Assembly: GCA_964627035.1 (NCBI GenBank)
Contig: CAZVKN010000012.1
Location: forward strand, 1 to 64,000
Length of the DNA: 64,000 nucleotides
Source of the DNA: CAZVKN01 sp964627035
Lineage (GTDB): Bacteria; Electryoneota; AABM5-125-24; Hatepunaeales; Hatepunaeaceae
Direction of reading: 5' to 3'
Shown: in pieces, positions 14,477-22,598 of the stretch
Position numbering within the stretch: the stretch's first letter is position 1
Layout: the number at the start of each line of letters is the position of its first letter
Program-made: the position numbers and the translations under genes
Notes under the pieces: generated by a model
The model's database searches: none
The model's input: only the letters and a program-made list of their open reading frames with translations
What the model was told of the DNA's origin: nothing

Positions 14477-16594
14477 ATGTCAATGGAAAAAAATAACGGA
14501 AAATCGAAGAAGAAGGAAAAGGTTGCCCCGCTGAACCTCGTGCGCAATATCGGTATTATGGCGCACATTGATGCAGGTAAGACTACGACAACCGAACGGA
14601 TCCTTTATTACACCGGCAGAACCTACAAGATGGGTGAAGTTCATGAAGGCACCGCCATTATGGACTGGATGGATCAGGAGCGCGAGCGAGGTATAACCAT
14701 AACCTCCGCTGCGACGACCTGTCCCTGGAAAAAACACCGCATTAATATTATTGATACACCGGGTCATGTTGACTTTACAGTTGAGGTTGAGCGCTCTCTC
14801 CGTATTCTCGACGGAACGGTTGCCCTCTTCTGCGCTGTAGGTGGTGTGGAGCCTCAATCTGAGACTGTCTGGCGTCAGGCTGTCCGTTACGGAGTACCTC
14901 GTCTGGCATACGTTAACAAGATGGATCGCGCAGGTGCTGATTTTTACCGTGTGGTCAAGATGATGAAAGAGCGGTTGGGCGCTGTCCCAATTCCGATCCA
15001 AATCCCACTCGGGCAAGGTGAGATGTTCAACGGTATGGTTGACCTTATTAAGATGAAATCAATCACCTACCTGAAAGACAGCCTTGGGATGAAGTTTGAA
15101 GAGGATGACATTCCTGAAGATATGATTGACGATGCTCGCAAATGGCGCGAGAAGATGCTTGAAGCCATTTCCGACTATGATGATACGTTGATGGAGAAAT
15201 TTCTCGAAGATGAAGACATAGATGAGAAAGAGATAATTGCAGCACTCAGGCAAGCTACGATTGCATCGAAAGTAACCCCTGTTTTGTGTGGTTCATCATT
15301 CAGATTCAAAGGTGTACAACGTCTGCTTGACGCTGTGCTGAATTTTTTGCCAAGCCCTCTTGATGTTGAACCTGTCACAGGTTTGGTACCCATCACAGAA
15401 CAGGAAGAACAACGCACGCACTCTCCTGATGAGCCTTTTTCCGCTTTAGCATATAAGGTTGTAACGGATCCGTTTGTCGGCAAACTGACATACATCCGCA
15501 TCTATTCCGGTAAGATTAAAGCAGGCGAATCTGTAGTCAATGCCGTTACAGGCAAGAAGGAGCGGCTGAACAGACTCTTGCGTATGTTTGCCAATAAACG
15601 TGAAGACCTCAAGGAAGCTCAAACCGGTGACATCATCGCTGTAGTAGGTCTGCGAAAAACCCGTACAGGCGACACACTCTGCGACCGAAAGCATCCGATT
15701 ATCCTGGAGAAGATGACGTTTCCGATTCCGGTTATTTCAACCACAGTTGAACCTAAGAGTCAGCAGGATCAGGATAAGCTCGGTGAAGCACTGCACAAGT
15801 TAGCCGATGAGGATCCGACATTCCACATCAGCACTGACAAAGAAAGCGGTCAAACGCTGATTTCGGGCATGGGCGAGCTGCATCTCGAAGTATTGGCGGA
15901 GCGGATCCGCCGTGAGTTTGGCATTGAGTTTAGTCAGGGTCGTCCACGTGTATCTTATCGCGAGACAATCACGCAATCGGCACCCGGTCAGAAGAAGTTC
16001 GTCCGGCAAACCGGTGGCAGAGGTCAATTTGCTCACGTCAAGCTTGAGATTGAGGTTGGTGAACCCGGCAGTGGATATACATTTGAGAATAAAGTGGTTG
16101 GCGGCAGGATCCCGCGCGAGTTTATCGAGCCGACCAACAAAGGTATTCAGGATGCACTGAAAAGTGGCCCGCTGGCGGGCTATCCTCTGATTGATATTAA
16201 AGTGACGCTGTTGGACGGTGCTCATCACGATGTTGACTCATCAGAGTTAGCCTTCTCTGTGGCAGGATCAATGGCTGTCAAGGATGCGCTGAACAGAGCA
16301 CAACCTGTGCTGCTTGAGCCGATTATGAAGCTCGAAGTAATCCTGCCGGAGCTGTATCTCGGGGATGTCGTTGGAGATTTGAACTCCCGACGAGCCAAGA
16401 TTATTGCGATTGATGTTAAGGACGATTATCAGGTTATCTCTGCTGAAGCGCCGCTGGCGATGATGTTTGGATATGCGACAAATCTGCGGTCACAGTCTCA
16501 GGGACGGGCACTGTTCACGATGGAGTTTCTCCGTTATGAGCAGACTCCTGAGAAGGTGCAGACCGAAATTTTGGAGAAACTGAGAGGTTTTTAA
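14477..16594 (+). CDS. fusA: Translation elongation factor G
   Basis: EF-G drives GTP-dependent translocation. The 705-residue protein has the P loop AHIDAGKT (residues 29-36), switch II DTPGHVDF, and the NKMD nucleotide motif, followed by domains II to V ending TEILEKLRGF. The extra 15-20 basic N-terminal residues (NNGKSKKKEKV) are slightly unusual. An alternative ATG at 14483 would drop two residues. No good Shine-Dalgarno is seen; a strong hairpin ends nine bases upstream. Confidence 0.97.
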   Translation: MSMEKNNGKSKKKEKVAPLNLVRNIGIMAHIDAGKTTTTERILYYTGRTYKMGEVHEGTAIMDWMDQERERGITITSAATTCPWKKHRINIIDTPGHVDFTVEVERSLRILDGTVALFCAVGGVEPQSETVWRQAVRYGVPRLAYVNKMDRAGADFYRVVKMMKERLGAVPIPIQIPLGQGEMFNGMVDLIKMKSITYLKDSLGMKFEEDDIPEDMIDDARKWREKMLEAISDYDDTLMEKFLEDEDIDEKEIIAALRQATIASKVTPVLCGSSFRFKGVQRLLDAVLNFLPSPLDVEPVTGLVPITEQEEQRTHSPDEPFSALAYKVVTDPFVGKLTYIRIYSGKIKAGESVVNAVTGKKERLNRLLRMFANKREDLKEAQTGDIIAVVGLRKTRTGDTLCDRKHPIILEKMTFPIPVISTTVEPKSQQDQDKLGEALHKLADEDPTFHISTDKESGQTLISGMGELHLEVLAERIRREFGIEFSQGRPRVSYRETITQSAPGQKKFVRQTGGRGQFAHVKLEIEVGEPGSGYTFENKVVGGRIPREFIEPTNKGIQDALKSGPLAGYPLIDIKVTLLDGAHHDVDSSELAFSVAGSMAVKDALNRAQPVLLEPIMKLEVILPELYLGDVVGDLNSRRAKIIAIDVKDDYQVISAEAPLAMMFGYATNLRSQSQGRALFTMEFLRYEQTPEKVQTEILEKLRGF

Positions 16595-16610
16595 TCGGCA
16601 TGAACAAGCT

Positions 16611-16679
16611 GTCAACCCGCTGTGGTTGACGGCTCTATGCTGTTGATATCTGTTGTTGTGTCAACCACGGCGGGTTGAC
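16611..16679 (+). repeat. 20-bp inverted repeat GTCAACC...GGTTGAC
   Basis: The arm at 16611-16630 and the arm at 16660-16679 are reverse complements with one mismatch (G-T in RNA). Each arm is itself a small hairpin (GTCAACC with GGTTGAC). The same core recurs at 61955-61980. No T run follows, but it could terminate or protect the fusA transcript. Confidence 0.7.
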
Positions 16680-16695
16680 ACCGGAGGAAGCTCTA

Positions 16696-16976
16696 ATGCC
16701 ATCAGGATATCTAAGATACTGGGTACTAATTTCCGTAGCAGCCGGATGGTTTTTGGTAACCGGTCGCTTACCTCTCTATCGAGGCGGTGCATTGCGGATT
16801 CAAATGTTTGGATACGAGCTTCAGGTGCTTTGCTGCTGATCGGATTGTGGGTTAAGTTAAGTTGGTTGGGGGCACTGTTCGGTCATGAGACATACGGCAG
16901 ACCGATAGTGCTGGTTCTTGGAGTAATTGTGCTCTTCATTGGTTTGGTTAAAAGTTTAAGTCAGAAGCCGTTATAG
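16696..16976 (+). pseudogene. Frameshifted small membrane protein (paralogue of the next gene)
   Basis: GGAGG at 16683-16687 is eight bases before ATG 16696, which opens MPSGYLRYWVLISVAAGW and a first membrane segment. This frame stops near 16840. The homologous second half (VWIRASGALLLIGLW, then GHETYGRPIVLV) lies in another frame that runs to 16976. Comparison with the intact copy at 16980 places the break near 16790-16810 and suggests a one-base deletion. Restored, it would be about 93 residues with two to three membrane helices. The function is not recognised. It could also be a sequence error. Confidence 0.6.
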
Positions 16977-16979
16977 ATC

Positions 16980-17237
16980 ATGTTAGGAATTTTTGGAACA
17001 ATTGCCGCGGCATACATGTTGGTCACGGGTTCTGTTCCGCTCAGATTTGGAAGGAGTGGACCGTATAATCCGTGGATCAGAGCTGCTGGTGGAGTTCTGC
17101 TTGTTGGGATATGGCTTCCAATGGACTGGCTCGGTGTGATTTTTGGTGCTGAAGAGTATGGCAGACCGATAGTTTTGGTAATTGGGTTGATTGTTTTGGT
17201 GATCGGAATTGTGAACAGCTTTTCACGTCCGGCATAA
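16980..17237 (+). CDS. Small membrane protein of unknown function
   Basis: An 85-residue protein with three hydrophobic stretches: about 3-17, 31-47 (AAGGVLLVGIWLPMDWL) and 63-79 (IVLVIGLIVLVIGIV). A conserved YGRPIVLV motif is shared with the frameshifted copy upstream. No family is recognised. The pair lies between fusA and S10, where many bacteria have tuf; no tuf gene is present here. The start ATG lacks an obvious ribosome site and is four bases after the previous stop, which suggests coupling. Confidence 0.7.
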   Translation: MLGIFGTIAAAYMLVTGSVPLRFGRSGPYNPWIRAAGGVLLVGIWLPMDWLGVIFGAEEYGRPIVLVIGLIVLVIGIVNSFSRPA

Positions 17238-17323
17238 CCCCGAATTTTTACTGTTTTTTTGAAAACAGGAGTAAAAAGTAGTGAATCATCTGTTACTCTG
17301 AGAAAAAAATAGTATATTAAAGT

Positions 17324-17353
17324 TTGTGACTTTTCGGAAGCGTGAAATAGAAT
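17324..17353 (+). promoter_or_regulatory. Candidate promoter for the S10 operon
   Basis: TTGTGA (17324-17329) and TAGAAT (17348-17353) with an 18-nt spacer lie about 50 nt before rpsJ. Upstream (about 17247-17280) an A/T-rich imperfect inverted repeat may end the preceding transcript. The gap holds no gene. Confidence 0.42.
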
Positions 17354-17401
17354 CTGCAGCCAATGAAGCATTTATTGGCTTGAATTAAATAAGAAAATAG
17401 T

Positions 17402-17710
17402 ATGCCCGGACAAACGATTCGCATTAAACTGAAGGCTTACGATCATAACCTGATTGATAAGTCAACGGAAAAAATCATACGCACTGCGCGAGCAACTGGA
17501 GCAGCCATTTCCGGACCGATTCCGTTGCCGACAAAGAAGCGTGTATATACGGTATTACGCAGTCCGCATGTGGACAAAAAGTCTCGCGAACAGTTTGAGA
17601 CTCGTGTGCACAAGCGGGTTATAGATATTTTAAACTCGTCACCCCGCACAATTGACGCACTGATGCGACTCGAATTGCCGGCTGGGGTTGATATCGAGAT
17701 AAAGACATGA
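17402..17710 (+). CDS. rpsJ: 30S ribosomal protein S10
   Basis: S10 is a 30S head protein and, as NusE, part of antitermination complexes with NusG. The 102 residues begin MPGQTIRIKLKAYDH and contain GPIPLPTKKRVYTVLRSPH, both canonical. It is the first gene of the S10 cluster; its stop overlaps the rplC start (ATGA), so the two are translationally coupled. Confidence 0.98.
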   Translation: MPGQTIRIKLKAYDHNLIDKSTEKIIRTARATGAAISGPIPLPTKKRVYTVLRSPHVDKKSREQFETRVHKRVIDILNSSPRTIDALMRLELPAGVDIEIKT

Positions 17711-18342
17711 TTACCCTGCTCGGAAAGAAAAAGGGAATGGGAGCTGTGTTTGATGAGCACGGTCGCTGTACACCGGTGACGGTTCTCGAGATAGGTCCTT
17801 GTCCCGTAACACAGATAAAGTCTGTCGAGACTGATGGCTATGATGCTGTCCAGATCGGGTTTGAACCGATTCGTGACAAGTTAGTCAACAGTCCGAAAGC
17901 CGGACATTTTAAGAAAGCCGGTGTTAAGCCTCACCGTCTGCTGAGCGAATTCCACTATGATGACGCCGGGCAGAGTTTCAAGAACGGTGATGTGCTTGCT
18001 GTTGATCGCTTTAAGCCGGGTGATGTGGTTAATATCACCGGAACCAGCAAAGGACGCGGTTTTTCAGGTGTCATTAAGCGACACAATTTCCATCGTCCGA
18101 AACAGACTCACGGTACACATGAGTCATTCCGTGGCGGCGGGTCAATCGGACAATGCGCATCTCCATCGAGAGTGTTCCCGGGTGTTAAGATGCCGGGACG
18201 TTATGGTGGAGCGAGAGTCACTGTAAAAAATCTTCGAGTAGTTGATGTTGATACAGATAACGGTTTACTGATGGTTAAAGGTGCGGTGCCGGGACCTTCG
18301 GGACGTTACGTCAGCGTCTGCATGACGAGGAGAAACTCATGA
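17707..18342 (+). CDS. rplC: 50S ribosomal protein L3
   Basis: L3 initiates 50S assembly and reaches toward the peptidyl transferase centre. The 211-residue protein starts MITLLGKKKGMG and has the signature GKGRGFSGVIKRHNF-like segment (TSKGRGFSGVIKR) and FRGGGSIGQCASPSRVFPG. It overlaps S10 and L4 by four bases on either side, giving a tightly coupled run. Confidence 0.97.
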   Translation: MITLLGKKKGMGAVFDEHGRCTPVTVLEIGPCPVTQIKSVETDGYDAVQIGFEPIRDKLVNSPKAGHFKKAGVKPHRLLSEFHYDDAGQSFKNGDVLAVDRFKPGDVVNITGTSKGRGFSGVIKRHNFHRPKQTHGTHESFRGGGSIGQCASPSRVFPGVKMPGRYGGARVTVKNLRVVDVDTDNGLLMVKGAVPGPSGRYVSVCMTRRNS

Positions 18343-19010
18343 CAGCGACCGAAACTAAAACGGACAATCAGGTGATGAAACTGCCTGTCTATCGAACTGA
18401 CGGCACACCTTCCGGCGAAGAGGTCGAGCTGGATGCGCGTCTGTTCGGTCTCCCACGCAACGATCATGTCTTATATCTGGCGGTCAAAACTGAAATGACC
18501 AACCGACGCCAGGGAAATCATTCAACAAAAACAAGAGCTATGGTTCGTGGTGGCGGCAAGAAGCCGTTTAACCAGAAAGGACGCGGCGGCGCTCGAGCCG
18601 GGACGATTCGCTCTCCGTTGTGGCGAGGTGGTGGCATTACTTTCGGACCGCAGCCGCACGATCACAACATGAGCATGCCGAAGAAAGCAAAGAGACTGGC
18701 TCGCCGTGTTGCGCTGAGTGTCAAGGCTCAGGCGAATGCAATTACGCTGATTGAAGATTTTGACCTGCCACAGCCGAAGACTAAAGAGATGGCAACGATC
18801 CTCAATCATTTTGAAGCCGGGAACATGTCAGCACTGTTTATTGTTGACGGAGACAAACCCACTATAGTCAAATCCTGTCGCAATATACCGCGAGTTGACG
18901 TGAGAAACGGGATCAACAGCTCTACTTATGATATTCTGAGGGCAAAGCGATTGATAATCACGCGCTCGGCATTGGACAATTTGGTAAAGGGGCTTGTCAA
19001 TGAAAAGTAG
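18339..19010 (+). CDS. rplD: 50S ribosomal protein L4
   Basis: L4 lines the exit tunnel; in E. coli it also represses the S10 operon. The 223 residues carry a longer N-terminus than usual (about ten residues before MKLPVYRTDG) and the extended loop GGGKKPFNQKGRGGARAG. The conserved SPLWRGGG motif follows. Its end overlaps the start of rplW. Confidence 0.97.
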   Translation: MTATETKTDNQVMKLPVYRTDGTPSGEEVELDARLFGLPRNDHVLYLAVKTEMTNRRQGNHSTKTRAMVRGGGKKPFNQKGRGGARAGTIRSPLWRGGGITFGPQPHDHNMSMPKKAKRLARRVALSVKAQANAITLIEDFDLPQPKTKEMATILNHFEAGNMSALFIVDGDKPTIVKSCRNIPRVDVRNGINSSTYDILRAKRLIITRSALDNLVKGLVNEK

Positions 19011-19287
19011 TCTGGAAATTATAAAACGACCGCTGGTCACAGAGAAGATGACACGCCTTCAAGAAGAGTTGAATCAGTACGCTTTTGAAGTGGATTCCGA
19101 CGCAAATAAGATTGAGATCAAACGGGCTGTTGAAGAGCGATTCAAAGTCAGTGTGTCGAAAGTGAGAACCATGAACGTACTCGGAAAAGTGAAAAGATTA
19201 GGAAGATTCACAGGTCGCAGGTCCGGTTGGAAAAAAGCTGTCGTTACGCTCGCCAAAGGCGATAGTATTGACCTGTTGGAGGGATAA
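19000..19287 (+). CDS. rplW: 50S ribosomal protein L23
   Basis: L23 sits at the tunnel exit and docks trigger factor and SRP. The ATG at 19000 gives 95 residues (MKSSLEIIKRPLVTEKM), with AAGGGG seven bases upstream; an in-frame TTG at 18994 is less likely. It contains the family segment VRTMNVLGKVKRLGRFTGRR. It overlaps rplD by 11 nt, and rplB begins immediately after the stop. Confidence 0.96.
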   Translation: MKSSLEIIKRPLVTEKMTRLQEELNQYAFEVDSDANKIEIKRAVEERFKVSVSKVRTMNVLGKVKRLGRFTGRRSGWKKAVVTLAKGDSIDLLEG

Positions 19288-20121
19288 ATGCCGGTAAAAA
19301 AACGTAAACCGACCACACCGAGCCAACGCTTTATGAGCGTGCTGGACTTCAGTGATATAACCAAGACTACTCCTGAAAAGTCACTCCTGAAGCCAGTCAA
19401 AAGCAGCGGTGGTCGCAACAGCAGAGGACGTAAAACCGCACGACATCGTGGCGGTGCACACAAAAGACGTTACCGGATCATTGACTTCAAACGAAATAAG
19501 CTTGATATTCCGGCTCGCGTAGCTGCAATCGAATACGATCCTAACCGTTCGGCGAACATCGCACTGCTGTTTTATGCGGATGGTGAGAAGCGATACATCA
19601 TCGCTCCAAACGGGTTGAAGGTTGATGACACGATCAAGTCCGGCAGGCATCTCGATGTGAAACCGGGTAATGCTATGCCACTCATTGACATCCCGCTCGG
19701 TACGACTATTCACAACGTGGAGATGAAACCGGGCAAGGGTGCTCAGATCGCTCGCGGTGCAGGCGTCGGAGTACAGGTGATTGCCAAAGAGTCACCTTAT
19801 GTGCTTCTGAAGCTTCCCTCAGGAGAGACCAGAAAATTCCTACAGACCTGTCTGGCAACGGTCGGGTTCGTAGGAAATGCTGACCATGAGAAAGTCGTGT
19901 TGGGCAAAGCGGGTAGGAGCAGGTGGCGGGGACGTCGTCCGCAGTCACGCGGGGTAGTCATGAATCCGCACGATCACCCGATGGGTGGTGGTGAAGGCAA
20001 GTCTTCGGGTGGACGTCATCCATGTACACCGTGGGGTAAGCCTACCAAGGGTTACAAGACGCGGAAGAAGAACAAAGCTTCCGACAAGCTGATCGTTCAA
20101 AGACGGAAGAAACGTAAGTAG
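19288..20121 (+). CDS. rplB: 50S ribosomal protein L2
   Basis: L2 is needed for subunit joining and peptidyl transfer. The 277-residue protein has GRKTARHRGGAHKRRYR near residue 50, the central SH3-like domain, and the C-terminal GVVMNPHDHPMGGGEG loop with the conserved histidine that reaches the active site. A spacer of 120 nt with an octamer inverted array follows before rpsS. Confidence 0.98.
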   Translation: MPVKKRKPTTPSQRFMSVLDFSDITKTTPEKSLLKPVKSSGGRNSRGRKTARHRGGAHKRRYRIIDFKRNKLDIPARVAAIEYDPNRSANIALLFYADGEKRYIIAPNGLKVDDTIKSGRHLDVKPGNAMPLIDIPLGTTIHNVEMKPGKGAQIARGAGVGVQVIAKESPYVLLKLPSGETRKFLQTCLATVGFVGNADHEKVVLGKAGRSRWRGRRPQSRGVVMNPHDHPMGGGEGKSSGGRHPCTPWGKPTKGYKTRKKNKASDKLIVQRRKKRK

Positions 20122-20123
20122 TT

Positions 20124-20227
20124 TAAGTTAAAAAAGTTTGCAAGTTTGCAAATTAGCAAGTTTGAAACCATTAAACGTTACTTCCTTGTAACTTGGGAAC
20201 TTGATAACTTGACAACTTGACAACTTA
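20124..20227 (+). repeat. Octamer inverted array 1 (rplB-rpsS gap)
   Basis: The right arm is AACTTGNN repeated with an 8-nt period at 20190, 20198, 20206, 20214 and 20222. The left arm (about 20131-20165) holds GCAAGTTT-type octamers on the opposite sense, so the two arms can fold into a long imperfect hairpin. Similar arrays lie in three other gaps of this operon. Confidence 0.82.
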
Positions 20228-20241
20228 ATCAGAGGTTTGAG

Positions 20242-20529
20242 ATGGCGCGGTCCCTGAAAAAAGGACCTTATATAGACCGGAAGCTTCAGGCGAAGGTTGA
20301 TAAGCTCAACGAGACGAAGAAGAAACGAGTCGTTAAGACGTGGGCTCGTCGTTCGGTAATTCCACCGGATTTTGTCGGTCATACATTGGCAGTACATAAC
20401 GGTAAGAAGTTTCTGCCTGTGTTTATAACGGAGAATATGGTGGGGCATAAGTTAGGTGAATTTTCACCGACACGCACTTTCCGGGCACACGGTGGAAAGA
20501 AAACAGATCGCGGAAGCAAGGTCAAATAA
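20242..20529 (+). CDS. rpsS: 30S ribosomal protein S19
   Basis: S19 binds 16S rRNA in the 30S head near the A site. The 95-residue protein starts MARSLKKGPYIDRKL and contains IPPDFVGHTLAVHNGKKF and LGEFSPTRTFRAHGG, all conserved. GAGG is eight bases upstream of the ATG. rplV starts directly after the stop. Confidence 0.97.
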   Translation: MARSLKKGPYIDRKLQAKVDKLNETKKKRVVKTWARRSVIPPDFVGHTLAVHNGKKFLPVFITENMVGHKLGEFSPTRTFRAHGGKKTDRGSKVK

Positions 20530-20877
20530 ATGTTGCAAGCACATGCAATTGCAAAATGGGTGCGGATAGCGCCACGTAAAATGCGCTTGGTCGCAAACAT
20601 GGTTCGAGGTAAAGGTGTTGAAGAAGCGGTCAATGTACTTCACTTCTCCACAAAGAGAGCCTCTGAGCCGATAGAGAAAGCCATCCGATCAGCTCTCGCT
20701 AATCTGATGGTGCAGGACGAAGCAACCAGAATTGATACAGATCAGGTGTACATAAGCGAAATCCGCATTGACGAAGGACCGACGTGGAAGCGTTGGAAGC
20801 CTCGCGCAATGGGCAGAGCAACCCGGATCCGCAAACGCACCAGTCATGTCACGGTTGTGGTAACTGCAAAAGAGTAA
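20530..20877 (+). CDS. rplV: 50S ribosomal protein L22
   Basis: L22 reaches into the peptide exit tunnel, and its loop is a known macrolide-resistance site. The 115 residues contain WVRIAPRKMRLVANMVRGK and the C-terminal GRATRIRKRTSHVTVVV hairpin. The first codon is directly adjacent to the S19 stop. A 38-nt gap separates it from rpsC. Confidence 0.97.
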   Translation: MLQAHAIAKWVRIAPRKMRLVANMVRGKGVEEAVNVLHFSTKRASEPIEKAIRSALANLMVQDEATRIDTDQVYISEIRIDEGPTWKRWKPRAMGRATRIRKRTSHVTVVVTAKE

Positions 20878-20915
20878 TCGCATAATATTATCCTCAATAA
20901 ATTGATGAGATTTTA

Positions 20916-21593
20916 GTGGGACAGAAGACTAATCCAATCGGACTTCGATTGGGAATCAACAAAACCTGGGCGTCAAACTGGTTTGACCAGAAGAACTTTG
21001 CCAGCAAGTTGGAGGAAGACCTTAAACTTCGCAGGTATCTGGATCAGAGACTGTCAAATGCCAGCGTTGCACGCATCGGGATCGAGCGCACGCTGAAGCA
21101 GATCATCGTCAATGTCCACACCGCGAGACCCGGTATCGTTATCGGTCGTAAAGGGGCGGATGTGGACAAACTGCGCGCTGAGCTGAAAACTTTAACAGGC
21201 AAGGATGTCCAGATAAATGTCGTTGAGATTAAGGTTCCGGAGCTGGAAGCTGCTCTCGTGGCTGAAAATCTGGCACAGCAACTGGCTGGGAGAGTCTCGT
21301 TCCGCCGCGCTATGAAGCGGGCAATACAGACCACCCGACGTCTCGGTGCTGAAGGGATTAAGATCATGTGTAAGGGTCGCCTCGGCGGTGCTGAAATGGC
21401 TCGATCCGAAACCAAAAAGGATGGACGGATTCCGCTGCACACATTGAGAGCTGATATTGATTACTCTTTGAAAGTAGCCTATACAACAATGGGAACTATC
21501 GGTGTGAAGGTTTGGATCTGTAAGGGTGAGATTCTGGATAAGAATGAGCAGCCCACGAAACCTAAAGCTAAGCCGAGAAGGGGTCGGAGGTAA
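20916..21593 (+). CDS. rpsC: 30S ribosomal protein S3
   Basis: S3 forms part of the mRNA entry tunnel and its helicase site. The 225-residue protein begins with GTG (MGQKTNPIGLRLGINKTW), has the KH domain with IVIGRKGADVDKLR near residue 72, and a C-terminal domain with MCKGRLGGAEMARSE. The tail is basic (PKAKPRRGRR). The GTG start gives the invariant N-terminus. Confidence 0.97.
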   Translation: MGQKTNPIGLRLGINKTWASNWFDQKNFASKLEEDLKLRRYLDQRLSNASVARIGIERTLKQIIVNVHTARPGIVIGRKGADVDKLRAELKTLTGKDVQINVVEIKVPELEAALVAENLAQQLAGRVSFRRAMKRAIQTTRRLGAEGIKIMCKGRLGGAEMARSETKKDGRIPLHTLRADIDYSLKVAYTTMGTIGVKVWICKGEILDKNEQPTKPKAKPRRGRR

Positions 21594-21595
21594 AT

Positions 21596-22006
21596 ATGTT
21601 AGCTCCTAAAAGAGTAAAACACCGTAAAGTACACCGCGGTCGAATTCGGGGGAAAGCATATCGCGGGAGCACTATTGCATTCGGTCAATACGGCTTGAAA
21701 GCGACGACACCGTTCTACATGACTTCGCGTCAGATAGAAGCTGCCCGTATCGCTATTACCCGGTTTGTAAAGCGTGGCGGAAAAGTCTGGATCAGGGTTT
21801 TCCCTGATAAACCTATTACCAAAAAACCTGCTGAGACACGTATGGGAAAGGGTAAAGGGGCTCCTGAATTTTGGGTTGCACGGGTAAAACCGGGGCGGAT
21901 CATGTTTGAATTGGAAGGCGTGCCTGAATCGGTCGCCCGTGAAGCAATGGCACTGGCTGCACAGAAACTGCCGTGCGCCAGCAGATTCGTCAAGCGTGAG
22001 GATTAA
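21596..22006 (+). CDS. rplP: 50S ribosomal protein L16
   Basis: L16 shapes the A-site tRNA binding region of the 50S. The 136 residues start MLAPKRVKHRKVHRGR and include the arginine loop region IRVFPDKPITKKPAETRMGKG (read in two parts) and the conserved EFWVARVKPG. It starts two bases after the S3 stop. Confidence 0.97.
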   Translation: MLAPKRVKHRKVHRGRIRGKAYRGSTIAFGQYGLKATTPFYMTSRQIEAARIAITRFVKRGGKVWIRVFPDKPITKKPAETRMGKGKGAPEFWVARVKPGRIMFELEGVPESVAREAMALAAQKLPCASRFVKRED

Positions 22007-22009
22007 GCG

Positions 22010-22240
22010 GTGAAAGCCCATAAAATACGTGAAATGTCACCGTCCGAGTTGGCGGACAGTATTAAAGATAAGCAGGAAGAGCTGGCGAATCTGAAGTTTC
22101 AAAAGTCGCTGCATCAATTGGATAATGTCACTCAAGTCAGAACAGTACGTCGTGAGCTGGCTCGATTGGAAACTATATATAGAGAACACATATTGAAAAT
22201 CCGCATGCTCAGTGGTGAAGAACTCGGCGAGGAGTTATGA
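22010..22240 (+). CDS. rpmC: 50S ribosomal protein L29
   Basis: L29 is a two-helix protein next to L23 at the tunnel exit. This 76-residue copy starts with GTG (MKAHKIREMSPSELADSI) and has LKFQKSLHQLDNVTQVRTVRR (in two parts). It extends about ten residues past the usual end. It overlaps rpsQ by four bases. Confidence 0.95.
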   Translation: MKAHKIREMSPSELADSIKDKQEELANLKFQKSLHQLDNVTQVRTVRRELARLETIYREHILKIRMLSGEELGEEL

Positions 22241-22497
22241 TGGAAAACCGCGGTAATCGCAAGGTTATGCTGGGAACGGTCACCTCCACCAAAATGGAAA
22301 AGACCATGACCGTAATGGTTGAGCGCAAGCTTCCTCATCCTCGCGTGAAGAAATTTTACAAACGATCGAACAAATTTTTTGCCCATGATCCGGAGAACAG
22401 TTGTCGCGAAGGGGATCTGGTTAGAATTGTGGAGTGTCGCCCGATGTCGAAGCATAAACGGTGGCGGCTTTTAGAGATCGTACAACGGAAACTTTAG
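22237..22497 (+). CDS. rpsQ: 30S ribosomal protein S17
   Basis: S17 is a primary 16S binder with an OB fold. The 86 residues contain GTVTSTKMEKTMTVMVER and the loop KKFYKRSNKFFAHDP. Two adjacent ATG codons (22237 and 22240) are possible; both overlap the L29 stop, which points to coupled translation. An octamer inverted array fills the gap to rplN. Confidence 0.96.
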   Translation: MMENRGNRKVMLGTVTSTKMEKTMTVMVERKLPHPRVKKFYKRSNKFFAHDPENSCREGDLVRIVECRPMSKHKRWRLLEIVQRKL

Positions 22498-22504
22498 TAG
22501 TTGT

Positions 22505-22588
22505 CAAGTTCACAAGTTGCAAAGTTTGAAAGTTAAGAGTTAATCTCTTCTGACTTGTCAACTTGATGACTTGTAAACTTGCAAACTA
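22505..22588 (+). repeat. Octamer inverted array 2 (rpsQ-rplN gap)
   Basis: Left octamers CAAGTTCA, CAAGTTGC, AAAGTTTG and AAAGTTAA start at 22505, 22513, 22521 and 22529. Right octamers GACTTGTC, AACTTGAT, GACTTGTA and AACTTGCA start at 22552, 22560, 22568 and 22576. The arms pair to form a long imperfect stem around a short loop. Confidence 0.82.
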
Positions 22589-22598
22589 ATGAATAATA

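Noticed and set aside
14480..15016. 178-residue - strand frame inside fusA
   Set aside because: Antisense to the conserved GTPase domain, no start signal or homology.
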